Below are positions 7,083 to 14,120 of a DNA stretch of 14,386 nt, piece after piece. This DNA is from an uncultured Clostridia bacterium. Lineage in GTDB: Bacteria > Bacillota > Clostridia > TANB77 > CAG-508. The notes beneath the pieces were generated by a model. The model saw nothing but the letters and a program-made list of their open reading frames with translations. It made no database searches and was not told the DNA's origin. The stretch covers positions 1 to 14,386 of the forward strand of contig CARPYP010000038.1 of assembly GCA_949045875.1 (NCBI GenBank), given 5' to 3'. Each line of letters begins with the position of its first letter. Within the stretch, counting starts at the first letter, position 1. Made by a program: the position numbers and the translations under genes.

Positions 7083-7892
7083 CTAATCATCCAATTTACT
7101 CATTTTCAGTTGCTTTTTCTTAGAAAGTTTATAATTATACTTTTCTACAAATAACTTTGCATATTTAATAGAAGTTTTCTTTGTACGGATATCAGATTCT
7201 GCATCCCTTTTAATATCTCTGATGTTTTCACGTGATAGTACCTCTACTAATCGTTTTCTGTCGAACTCATCTGAGTATGTTTCGTAAAAATCAAACATTC
7301 CATGAAGGAAGTTCCATTGCAAAGAAATAGGATCACCATTAAAACTTGTTTTATGAATATCTAGGCATTCAATAAACTGTTCTTTTTTATTAGTTTTTAT
7401 ATACACTTTATAAAGATTAAGCAATGAAGCAGAGCATCCAATTTTAAATTCATTTCCAGATTCTTCACCATATATATTAAGTTTAAAACCAAGAGATTTT
7501 AAACAATTATAAAAGTCTTGTTCTTCTTTATTTTTTTCATATGTACCATTAATTTGTGCTGTTAAAATTCGTTTATTATTTTGAGGTCTTCTTTTTGTGT
7601 TCTCTTGGGCAAACCAATCATTTTCTTCTTTGATTGTCAAACCATATCGTAATTCACAACGGATTGATTTCCAACCACGTCTTTTTACAATTCCAACTGT
7701 ATGTTGCCCGTCACCCATCTTCTTTGTCCCATCATTACGCACACTGATTTTTGGACATTCAACAGCATCTTTGTCAAATATACCATCTTTACTTTTTTCT
7801 TCGATAAAATTCATGTCTAATGACCTTTGGTAATCTGCCATTGATTCTAATTTATCAATAGGAATCATTTTGTATTCTTTTTTAATTAACAT
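7083..7892 (-). CDS. ParB-fold domain protein, GDGQHT type
   Basis: A 269-aa protein. Residues 8-75 form a ParB/Srx-like domain: KMIPIDKLESMADYQRSL (strand and the YQR motif), PKISVRNDGT, then GDGQHT (60-65) as the nucleotide-loop motif, followed by a helix (VKRRGW). Residues around 85-110 (YGLTIKEENDWFAQENTKRRPQ) are typical of the class in which GxHT replaces the GHRR of true ParB. The C-terminal half is charged and helical, ending in a lysine-rich tail likely to bind DNA. Some ParB-fold proteins bind CTP or act as nucleases; which applies here is unknown. ATG 7892 has GGAGG 6 nt upstream and overlaps the stop of the 317-aa ParB-fold gene, so the two are translationally coupled and probably work together in segregation, copy control or replication. 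Confidence 0.72.
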   Translation of the reverse strand: MLIKKEYKMIPIDKLESMADYQRSLDMNFIEEKSKDGIFDKDAVECPKISVRNDGTKKMGDGQHTVGIVKRRGWKSIRCELRYGLTIKEENDWFAQENTKRRPQNNKRILTAQINGTYEKNKEEQDFYNCLKSLGFKLNIYGEESGNEFKIGCSASLLNLYKVYIKTNKKEQFIECLDIHKTSFNGDPISLQWNFLHGMFDFYETYSDEFDRKRLVEVLSRENIRDIKRDAESDIRTKKTSIKYAKLFVEKYNYKLSKKKQLKMSKLDD

Positions 7893-8835
7893 ATTTATCC
7901 TCCGATTTTGTTTTTGTTGATGTCTCTGCTTGTTTAATTATTCCTTCAATTGTTTCAGTTACTTTTTTTGCTTCAATGATACATTCTCTTAATTCTTTTT
8001 TTGTTACAAGATTATTTAATGAATCAAAATGGCTCCGTAATGTATCAAAAAACATATTTGCATCCGCATTCATACATTCAATAAAATCTATCTTATAATT
8101 CCATATAGAATCAAGATATTCTTTTGTTTTTTCGGTTTTTAAATCAGCACAAATTTGTTTGGTTTCTTTGCTTATTTGAGATTTAGGTGTAGTTTGCTTT
8201 GTAGTAGTGGAGTTAGTTATATTATTTATTGCTTTATTTGTATTTGCTTTTATTTCGCTTTTGTTTTGTGTAAGTTCTTTATAGCCAGCGTTGATGCTTT
8301 TTTCTCCAGATAATACTTCTTGTTTCAGATCTTCATTATTTGAGTCAAGAATTTTTTTACCCTTTGAATATGTGTCTGTAGATACACCTGCTGTTTTAGC
8401 TAATTTTGCACGGACATCAATTTTATTTTCTGGACTAATCGGGGTTGAAGAATTCTGCGAACCCGATTTTTTATCTCCTCCGCCTAATGACATATTTTCT
8501 TTAGCCTGTTTTTCATAAATAGGTCTATATTTTTCAGCAACTGCAATTCTTTGAATGGGAGATAAGTTACGTCTTCCTAATTGAATATCAAGCATCCATT
8601 CCATAACTTCTTCTTTTGTATTATAAGCAAGAGTGCCAATCATTGGTTCTATATTGTGTTTTCTGCAAATTGAATACCGATTATGTCCATCAGCTATGTA
8701 ACCATGCCATTCCATAATTGGAAAATTACGGTCAAAACCATTTTCAACGATATTTTTTTCAAGCTGTTTGTACTCCTCATCAGTGAGTGGTGGCAGTAAA
8801 TCTTTTAATTCTGGATCGATTATTAATTCTTTCAT
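7882..8835 (-). CDS. ParB N-terminal domain protein with helix-turn-helix
   Basis: A 317-aa protein. Residues 1-65 are a ParB/Srx domain: DPELKDLLPPLTDEEYKQLE, then IADGHNRY (47-54), the DGHNR loop being the ParB nucleotide motif. QLGRRNLSPIQRIAVA (85-100) continues the typical family pattern, and VRAKLAKTAGVSTDTYSKGK (141-160) is the KorB/ParB-like helix-turn-helix. Residues 190-235 are a Thr/Asn/Lys-rich linker before a helical C-terminus. ATG 8835 is chosen over the upstream ATG (8880) because AAAGGA lies about 5 nt before it and the protein then begins at the conserved KELIIDPEL. Proteins of this layout are common on plasmids and integrative elements of gut clostridia. No ParA ATPase is seen, so classic partitioning is unproven; a regulator or replication helper is equally likely. 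Confidence 0.75.
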   Translation of the reverse strand: MKELIIDPELKDLLPPLTDEEYKQLEKNIVENGFDRNFPIMEWHGYIADGHNRYSICRKHNIEPMIGTLAYNTKEEVMEWMLDIQLGRRNLSPIQRIAVAEKYRPIYEKQAKENMSLGGGDKKSGSQNSSTPISPENKIDVRAKLAKTAGVSTDTYSKGKKILDSNNEDLKQEVLSGEKSINAGYKELTQNKSEIKANTNKAINNITNSTTTKQTTPKSQISKETKQICADLKTEKTKEYLDSIWNYKIDFIECMNADANMFFDTLRSHFDSLNNLVTKKELRECIIEAKKVTETIEGIIKQAETSTKTKSEDKYVN

Positions 8836-8938
8836 TGTTTTCCTTTCATAAATTAAATGGTTTATAGTTGCATAAAACAAATAATTTTTTCATTAACTTA
8901 TTTCTACATTTCAATTCTATTTTATCTTTTATCACCTC

Positions 8939-9784
8939 TCATTCTTTAAACCGATAATTCCCACTTTTAGAAGGATAAAATTTATCTACTTCATAAACTT
9001 CTAGCATCTTATTCAAAGCCCATTTAATCTCTTGTTTATAACCTTCTTTGTTTAGCACATAAATATTAGGAACATTTTGTGGTGGTTTGTTTTTATCTTT
9101 CTGTATACTACCTACTTCTTTTTTTACTAACAGTGGGGGAGTAGTGTTAGATGGAGAAGTTAAGTAATCAATGCATTTGTTAATTGTGTCTTTTGACATT
9201 GCTAGTTCCTTTGCCATACTTTCAATACTTCTCCAAAATGCCTCTGGATAATCTTTGGCATTTGCTAGTTCTGATCCATCATTATTTCTTTTCCGGCATC
9301 CGATATATGAATTAATATAAAGGAATGCCATAAGAATACTTTCTTTATTTAGGGATGTATCTGCCATCATAATTACATCATATTGAGAAGATGACAATTT
9401 TCCGAATTTGTCAGGATAATCAAAATTTTCTGAAATAATTTTAATTTCAATACCAGTATCATAAGACAAAGAATCTAATTCTTGTTTGACTTCAATCATT
9501 TTGTTATTTATCATGTATTCAAGTACATCTAATATTTCTCCAACTGCTTTTGGTTTTCGTTTATGAGTTTTATATCCATAGAAATTTAGTACCTTGCGAA
9601 TAGTTATCCAGCTATAATCTTCATAAGATCTGTATTTATCTATGAGAATATAAATGATATAAAATTTTCTACTTACTCCAAATTTTGTTTTTATATTTCC
9701 CTGAATATACTCGTTAGGAAATCTTGTAAAATATTCTGGTTTGTCGATAAATAATTCCTCCTTTTTCTTGCGAGCGTTCAGCAA
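8939..9784 (-). CDS. Putative replication initiator, tandem winged-helix protein
   Basis: A protein of up to 281 aa with two apparent DNA-binding regions. Residues about 17-110 (EYFTRFPNEYI, FGVSRKFYIIYILIDKYRS, WITIRKVLNFYGY) resemble a Rep-type winged helix. Residues 185-215 (RSIESMAKELAMSKDTINKCI) are a clear helix-turn-helix, followed by a wing ending PNIYVLNKEGY, as in plasmid initiators such as the RepA_N class. No nuclease or ATPase motif is visible, so an iteron-binding initiator is more likely than a rolling-circle Rep. It lies downstream of a repeat-and-hairpin leader and directly upstream of ParB-fold genes, a normal rep-par order. The start is uncertain: TTG 9784 lies within the 31-bp repeat, while the strong GGAGG (9757-9761) is followed at 8 nt only by an in-frame ATC (9748). 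Initiator function is inferred. Confidence 0.5.
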   Translation of the reverse strand: MLNARKKKEELFIDKPEYFTRFPNEYIQGNIKTKFGVSRKFYIIYILIDKYRSYEDYSWITIRKVLNFYGYKTHKRKPKAVGEILDVLEYMINNKMIEVKQELDSLSYDTGIEIKIISENFDYPDKFGKLSSSQYDVIMMADTSLNKESILMAFLYINSYIGCRKRNNDGSELANAKDYPEAFWRSIESMAKELAMSKDTINKCIDYLTSPSNTTPPLLVKKEVGSIQKDKNKPPQNVPNIYVLNKEGYKQEIKWALNKMLEVYEVDKFYPSKSGNYRFKE

Positions 9785-9856
9785 AGTAGGTTTTAACCCC
9801 CACTTACTTCATGGGGGTCGTTCAGCAAAGTAGGTTTTAACCCCCACTTGCTGAAC
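9775..9856. repeat. Two perfect 31-bp direct repeats forming hairpins, upstream of the rep-like gene
   Basis: The unit at 9775-9805 recurs without change at 9819-9849, a 44-bp period with a 13-bp spacer. The second copy is followed by GCTGAAC (9850-9856), which pairs with GTTCAGC at its own start, so 9820-9856 forms a stem of about 11 bp with one bulge. Across the spacer, AACCCCCA and TGGGGGT can form another GC-rich stem. The spacing is too short for CRISPR spacers. Options are Rep-binding iterons, an RNA copy-control leader, or a remnant of an IS200/IS605-type hairpin end. Confidence 0.75.
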
Positions 9857-9898
9857 TGAATAAAGATAAAACCTTTTAATAAGACAGACATATATTCC

Positions 9899-9934
9899 GT
9901 AAATTATTTTTCGCTTCGCTTCAAAATAATTTAC
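9899..9934. repeat. Strong 12-bp hairpin in the rep-like leader
   Basis: GTAAATTATTTT (9899-9910) and AAAATAATTTAC (9923-9934) are exact reverse complements with a 12-nt loop that itself repeats CGCTTCGCTTC. No T tract follows on the minus strand. Together with the 31-bp repeats it makes the roughly 160 nt before the rep-like gene unusually structured. The rest of the gap up to 10049 holds no ORF or clear promoter that I can defend. Confidence 0.65.
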
Positions 9935-10049
9935 TCCATAAAAATTAATTGATTGTTGATGGTATGTAATATAATAAAGATAGTGTATAATCTACTTCTC
10001 CAAATTTCCTTAAATTATATATTATTTATAGATTTATCTCAGTTATAAT

Positions 10050-10916
10050 TTAATCATCAAATATTGTTTTCTCTCTTACAGTTACATTCTCTGAAAGCCA
10101 ATCATATTTCTCCAATAAACTATCAATCATACTTTCAAATAACTTTCTTACAGTTTTATTATGTTCTATAGCATCTAATGTAAAGCAGCTATCAAGCCCA
10201 TTATCATAACAGTAATCATCTATAATCTGATTTATTTCTATATCTTGGTATGTGTTATGAAATTCTTTGTATAGTTCTTTATATAAAATTCCGTTTTTAC
10301 CAGTTGGTATTTCAAAGTAATCCATTAACAACTGATATTTTGGGAACATCTTGGAATTCCAATATGAAAATCTTTTCTTTGGTAGTGTTTTCTTTACCTT
10401 TTCATGAGACTCTTCCAGTTTTGACATTCTTTCATTTAGGGATAGGAGAGTATCATTTACTGTTTTGGTGAAGGTATTTAGCGTATCTAATATTGGTTGC
10501 ATGATTATTTGATCTGTTGTTTTATTATCTATGAATACGGATGCTAATACATCACCACATTTATCTTGGTATCTTAATAATTTTTCACTTAATTCTGGCT
10601 GAATCTTTTTTATTTTTGGTGTTATTGTTATTTTTGCTAATGCCAAAGGCAATTTACGATTAGAAATACAAGATATTTCATTTATACTTGGCATATTCAA
10701 ATCCACTCCCGAAAATTTTTGGGTGTGGTTTTTCAATATCTCATCATTCATAATTTTCCTTTTTTGATGCTCAATTTGTTTTTCTGTGAATCCAATTCCT
10801 CTAAGTACATGTGTGATAGAAGTGTAGATCTCACCAGTTGCATTATCTTTCAATGCAATTAATTCATCTCCATAAAAATTGAAATTACTTATCTGTAAAG
10901 CTGTGTTATTTGTCAT
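10050..10916 (-). CDS. Phage antirepressor, P22_AR_N-type
   Basis: A 288-aa protein with the P22 antirepressor N-terminal domain over about residues 12-125: FYGDELIALKDNATGEIYTS, a short RGIGFTEKQIEHQK helix, then ISCISNRKLPLALAKI and ITPKIKK, ending EKLLRYQDKCGDVLASVF. A coiled-coil-like linker (about 140-170, LNERMSKLEESHEKV) leads to a C-terminal domain (YWNSKMFPKYQLLMDYF to DAIEHNKTVRKLFE) found in clostridial antirepressors. Antirepressors bind phage repressors and relieve lysogenic repression, so the gene supports a phage or phage-plasmid origin. GGGGAGAG precedes ATG 10916 by about 9 nt. A G9 tract lies about 155 nt upstream. No integrase or CI-type repressor is in this window. Confidence 0.8.
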   Translation of the reverse strand: MTNNTALQISNFNFYGDELIALKDNATGEIYTSITHVLRGIGFTEKQIEHQKRKIMNDEILKNHTQKFSGVDLNMPSINEISCISNRKLPLALAKITITPKIKKIQPELSEKLLRYQDKCGDVLASVFIDNKTTDQIIMQPILDTLNTFTKTVNDTLLSLNERMSKLEESHEKVKKTLPKKRFSYWNSKMFPKYQLLMDYFEIPTGKNGILYKELYKEFHNTYQDIEINQIIDDYCYDNGLDSCFTLDAIEHNKTVRKLFESMIDSLLEKYDWLSENVTVREKTIFDD

Positions 10917-11072
10917 AAGTTAAATCTCTCCCCTAAATAATTTTTATATTATGATTTGTTTCTGGTTATTACTTTTATATTTTTGGATGAGAATGAGCAA
11001 TAATTTTTCAATCTATATTTTCAGGTAGTAGTATAGTGGTAATCTGGTATATTCTAAATGATGTAAAATATA

Positions 11073-11081
11073 CCCCCCCCC
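11073..11081 (-). promoter_or_regulatory. G9 homopolymer upstream of the antirepressor
   Basis: A run of nine C on the plus strand (nine G in the transcribed direction) in a very AT-rich gap, about 155 nt before the antirepressor start. TATAAT (minus strand, within CTATAATATCC around 11105) lies slightly further upstream and could be a -10 box without a good -35. Such tracts are prone to slippage; an effect on expression is only a possibility. Confidence 0.35.
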
Positions 11082-11155
11082 ACACTACTCATACACTTGC
11101 TGGATATTATAGATTTTATATTTGATAAAAATAGTTTTGATTTTTGACATAGAAA

Positions 11156-11184
11156 TAAGACAGATGATTTTTTCACCTGTCTTA
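11156..11184 (-). terminator. Terminator-like hairpin after the RelA/SpoT-domain gene
   Basis: TAAGACAGATGA (11156-11167) and TCACCTGTCTTA (11173-11184) pair over 12 positions with one mismatch and a 5-nt loop. In the minus direction the hairpin lies about 23 nt after the stop codon and is followed by TTTCTATG, a modest U-tract. It separates this gene from the antirepressor. Confidence 0.6.
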
Positions 11185-11207
11185 AATTGAAACTAATATA
11201 CTATATT

Positions 11208-12308
11208 TTAATGATCTTTCATAATCTTTTGAATCATATTAATAAATTCAGAGATATCTACGAAATAGTTTGGATATGCTTCACGTAATTCATTAAAAGA
11301 TTTTGCCGATACAAGAACAACGTTTTTATCAGTTTCTTTTTCTAAATTTCCATAAGCTTTTGTAGCTGCTTCTAATTGTGAAGGTTTAAATTCTGCAATA
11401 CGAACTTTTTTCGTAGAATAATCTAAAATTAATAAATAATAATTACTTTTATTTTTGGTGTTTTTTTGTGTATAATCAATAGCTAGATTTATGCCACTTA
11501 ATATAGATATTATATGATGATTTTTATTTAAAAGTTTAATCTCTTGTACTAAATCATTTATGTTTCCTGATGAGTTGGGACAAACTGGCATATTTTCCTG
11601 TATTGCAATTACAGATGATATAAGTGTAAAAAATCTTAATATGTTATTGTCGCCTTGGCTTGATTTTAAATTGCTTTTTGTATATATTCCCATCATCTCA
11701 ACAGCAGTTGCCCATATATGTTGAAGTTTTGTTCGAAACTGTATTTCTATAAGCATATTCTTATTATAAGTTTCTTTTTTATCACTTTGAAATTGATATA
11801 CCATGTGGTAGGAACGATATCCTGAATTTTTAGGATTTTTAATATAATCATATTCACGTTTTAATATATGACGGATACGAGATTTTTTGTATTCCTCTAC
11901 AGCTTTATATACCTGATCTATTGTATCTACAATAACTCTGCAACCTCCAAGATCTTGCATCCGATATAGATTCATATCTGGAAAACGTACTATCTTACCA
12001 GTAATAGATTCAAGTCGTTTTAATCGTTGCACTACAATAGCATTTTGATTGCGTGAACGCAAATTGTTGCATATTACTTGTAAAGGATAAGCATGTGCAG
12101 CTCTCCAATTATTTAATACCATAAGAGCATTATCATATTCTTCTTTAGATGAAGATGAATCTGCAATTATAGAACCAGCTCTATTAATTTCTGATTTTGA
12201 GTATTTTGGTATTTCCCATTGTTCTCTTTGGTTTTGAGCGTTCATAGATTTTCTCCATTCATTAAATACATTTTCTATTATTATATCACAGATGTCTTTT
12301 GATTTCAT
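11208..12308 (-). CDS. RelA/SpoT-domain nucleotidyltransferase, toxSAS-like candidate
   Basis: A 366-aa single-synthetase protein without the HD hydrolase or TGS/ACT domains of full-length Rel. Synthetase motifs are intact: NWRAAHAYPL (67-75), RLKRLES (95-101, pyrophosphate-donor loop), RMQDLGGCRVIV (116-127; D119 metal ligand), DYIKNPKNSGYRSYH (154-168; Y164 and H168), and EIQFRTKLQHIWATAVE (188-204; E188 metal ligand). Such proteins make (p)ppGpp or (pp)pApp, or, in the toxSAS group (FaRel2, PhRel, CapRel), pyrophosphorylate tRNA 3' ends to stop translation during phage infection. The WRxxHxYPL element and the fused C-terminal domain (about 245-366, including VVLVSAKSFNELREAYPNYF) set it apart from housekeeping RelP/RelQ. 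No separate antitoxin gene is adjacent, so the C-terminal domain may be the regulator. GGAGG 8 nt before ATG 12308 supports the start. The enzyme class is firm; the defence role is inferred. Confidence 0.8.
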   Translation of the reverse strand: MKSKDICDIIIENVFNEWRKSMNAQNQREQWEIPKYSKSEINRAGSIIADSSSSKEEYDNALMVLNNWRAAHAYPLQVICNNLRSRNQNAIVVQRLKRLESITGKIVRFPDMNLYRMQDLGGCRVIVDTIDQVYKAVEEYKKSRIRHILKREYDYIKNPKNSGYRSYHMVYQFQSDKKETYNKNMLIEIQFRTKLQHIWATAVEMMGIYTKSNLKSSQGDNNILRFFTLISSVIAIQENMPVCPNSSGNINDLVQEIKLLNKNHHIISILSGINLAIDYTQKNTKNKSNYYLLILDYSTKKVRIAEFKPSQLEAATKAYGNLEKETDKNVVLVSAKSFNELREAYPNYFVDISEFINMIQKIMKDH

Positions 12309-12350
12309 TATAAAATCCTCCGTTTGTTTATAATATTATTGGTTTTCATT

Positions 12351-12365
12351 GTGTATGATATACAC
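12351..12365. promoter_or_regulatory. 15-bp palindrome upstream of the RelA/SpoT-domain gene
   Basis: GTGTATGATATACAC has perfect 6-bp arms around a 3-bp centre, about 43-57 nt upstream of ATG 12308, where a promoter or operator would lie. A -10/-35 pair of good quality is not evident, so operator function is only proposed. Confidence 0.4.
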
Positions 12366-12891
12366 TTTGTATTTTCTAATGATACATAATCTTATTCTTT
12401 TTCTGATTTAAAATTATATTGAAAAATTTTGTGTGTATATAAGATTGAGTTCGGTGAGAGAGTGATTTTTAAACCGAAGCAATTTGAGAAAGCATTGATT
12501 TTACTAGATATTTTAAGGTTTTTGACTGAAACTTTTTAGCTGATTTGATGTTCATTTTCTTAATTGTAAAAGAGATGTTAAGCTGAGTTCGATAATTGAC
12601 TGATTTTTCAATGGATTTTAAGCTTATGAAAGAGATTTTGAATAATTTTAAAGGTATGAAAATAGTAAAAAGTCAGAAAAATAAAGGGTTTATCGAACGT
12701 GCTATCGAAGCAATTTATTTTTTGTTTATAAAATTTTATAGAAAATTTATAATTAGAATTGTATTTTTAAAGTATAAAAATTGAAAATTAATTTTGATAA
12801 GCGAATGGAACAGATATACCAATTTAGAAAAATACAAATTAGAAAAATAATGTAAACATACCCCCTGTCTTATAAAGATAAAATGTAGCAT

Positions 12892-12920
12892 AAGTTGTAT
12901 TTTATACATTTATACAACTT
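12892..12920. repeat. Perfect 9-bp inverted repeat
   Basis: AAGTTGTAT (12892-12900) and ATACAACTT (12912-12920) flank an 11-nt AT-rich centre. No T tract follows. The arm spacing of about two helical turns suits a dimeric DNA-binding protein. Confidence 0.5.
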
Positions 12921-13060
12921 AGAATTAAGATATTTGATAAATAGGTATTATAATATTATTATTCTATGATTTTGTGAATGCAAGGTTTTGTAACTTTAAA
13001 TTCAGCCATACAAATAGTATATTAATATTGTTGAATCGACTTAACAGTGTAGTAATGTTC

Positions 13061-13092
13061 GATATCAAAATGATATCAAAATGATATCAAAA
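13061..13092. repeat. Three tandem 11-bp iteron-like repeats
   Basis: GATATCAAAAT occurs twice head to tail (13061-13071, 13072-13082) and a third time less its final base (13083-13092). The 11-bp period is one helical turn, so each copy presents the same face of the DNA, as in small iterons or operator arrays. Confidence 0.6.
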
Positions 13093-13199
13093 AAATGAAC
13101 TATTATACATATTTACACTTGAATGTATTTCAAATGTGATGTAATATAATCATAAAAATGAATCAAACTTAGATAGATATAATACAGATATCAGATATA

Positions 13200-13216
13200 A
13201 TTTATGCAGCATAAAT
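13200..13216. repeat. 17-bp palindrome
   Basis: ATTTATGCAGCATAAAT has perfect 8-bp arms around a central A. The core GCAGCATAA recurs in part at about 13269 (GCAGCATAAC), giving a weak second site. Possible protein-binding site. Confidence 0.45.
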
Positions 13217-13385
13217 GGTACGATATGTATACTTTTATATTTCTATACATTCTAAGAGCTGTAACTTGCAGCATAACTTTTCAGTTAAACAACATTTACT
13301 TGCTACATTTTCTAAAAATTAATCTCAATAACCTTAGCTATTATACCATATCACGATCATTATTTTTCTGCAAAATATAACAACA

Positions 13386-13416
13386 TTCAAAAAATAATTA
13401 GATCTATTTTTTTGAA
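13386..13416. repeat. A/T-rich inverted repeat
   Basis: TTCAAAAAATA and TATTTTTTTGAA form arms of 11-12 bp, differing by one base of tract length, around ATTAGATC. In DNA this AT-rich, chance is a fair explanation; a bidirectional terminator without GC is less likely. Confidence 0.3.
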
Positions 13417-13845
13417 TTAGTAAATTTCCAGCTATTATCTGATATGATTATATCTAATAACATATGATAAATATTCAAATTATGTTGATTCGTTAATGAA
13501 GATTAAATAATAATTAAATAAAAATTCGATTAAGAATCACAATAGAAAATCATAAAAAATAATAATTCAATTTTAATGTCAAACATTATTTTAAATTCTT
13601 TACGGAAATAAAACAGGAAACAAAATGGAAAAAGTTATTATCAGAAAATAGAAAAAGAATAGAAGCTTATACATAAATCAATATATTAATTCATAGTAAA
13701 AAATAATTATGACGATATAACACTATCGACAACCAGCTATCTACAATCCATTCTGATAGCCCTAATAGCCTGATACAGACTGAAAAAACAAGAGAAGCTA
13801 TATTTATTCATTAAGCACATGAAACGCTTAAATAAGCCAAAATGC

Positions 13846-13873
13846 AAAAAAATAGACCGCTATATTAGCGGTC
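13846..13873 (-). terminator. Intrinsic terminator of the 82-aa gene
   Basis: GACCGCTA and TAGCGGTC (13855-13873) form a perfect 8-bp GC-rich stem with a 3-nt loop. On the minus strand it is followed by TATTTTTTT. The stem starts inside the stop codon of the 82-aa gene, so it clearly ends that transcript. Confidence 0.9.
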
Positions 13874-14120
13874 ATTCTTCCTGCGTATATTTTTCGTCAA
13901 TATACGCTATCTGCTCGTCATAATAACGACGGGCATTTTCACATCTTAGGTCATAATTTGACCCGTGTGAAGGATATCCTTCTTCTATACACTGGTTTGC
14001 AATCTCCTCACATTCCTGTGCATATTCTATTTCAAGGCGACAAATTTCCTCGATGTCCTCAACCGAGTAAATGCCTGCATCCATCATGCTTTTTTTCATT
14101 TCTTCTATTTTCTTATTCAT
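13872..14120 (-). CDS. Small acidic hypothetical protein, 82 aa
   Basis: Not recognised. A strongly acidic, helical protein (SVEDIEEICRLEIEYAQECEEI, 22-residue-class helices; then RCENARRYYDEQIAYIDEKYTQEE) with no signal peptide, membrane segment or catalytic motif; a coiled-coil or protein-binding role, such as an antitoxin or anti-repressor-type mimic, would fit its charge but is unproven. ATG 14120 is chosen because AGGAGAG lies 6 nt upstream; the frame continues upstream to ATG 14252, but that 44-residue extension is basic, low-quality and has a poor ribosome site. Composition is clearly less AT-rich than the 1.5 kb below it, and an intrinsic terminator overlaps its stop codon, so it is an independent transcription unit. 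Confidence 0.55.
   Translation of the reverse strand: MNKKIEEMKKSMMDAGIYSVEDIEEICRLEIEYAQECEEIANQCIEEGYPSHGSNYDLRCENARRYYDEQIAYIDEKYTQEE

Larger units (their letters stand above)
12309..13845. other. Long AT-rich region without a convincing gene
   Basis: About 1.5 kb with no ORF that combines length, ribosome site and protein-like composition on either strand. It contains the palindromes and iteron-like repeats listed separately, many GATAT/TATC words, and two weak plus-strand open stretches (about 12431-12540 and 12596-12784) that may be decayed coding. Candidates are a replication origin, a centromere-like site bound by the ParB-fold proteins, an undetected small RNA, or simple erosion. 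Confidence 0.6.

Noticed and set aside
9775..9856. CRISPR array
   Set aside because: Only two repeats, a 13-bp spacer and no cas genes nearby; the unit is better explained as a hairpin-forming direct repeat.
9775..9856. Confident IS200/IS605 terminus
   Set aside because: The GC-rich hairpins recall such ends, but no tnpA or tnpB remnant is present, so it is kept only as an alternative.
12431..12540. Short plus-strand open stretch encoding a GERVIFKPKQFEKA-like segment
   Set aside because: Protein-like but without a good start or ribosome site and too short to assign; possibly decayed coding.
12596..12784. 62-aa plus-strand ORF
   Set aside because: TTG start without a ribosome site, Lys/Ile/Phe-rich composition typical of random AT-rich DNA, and no recognisable motif.
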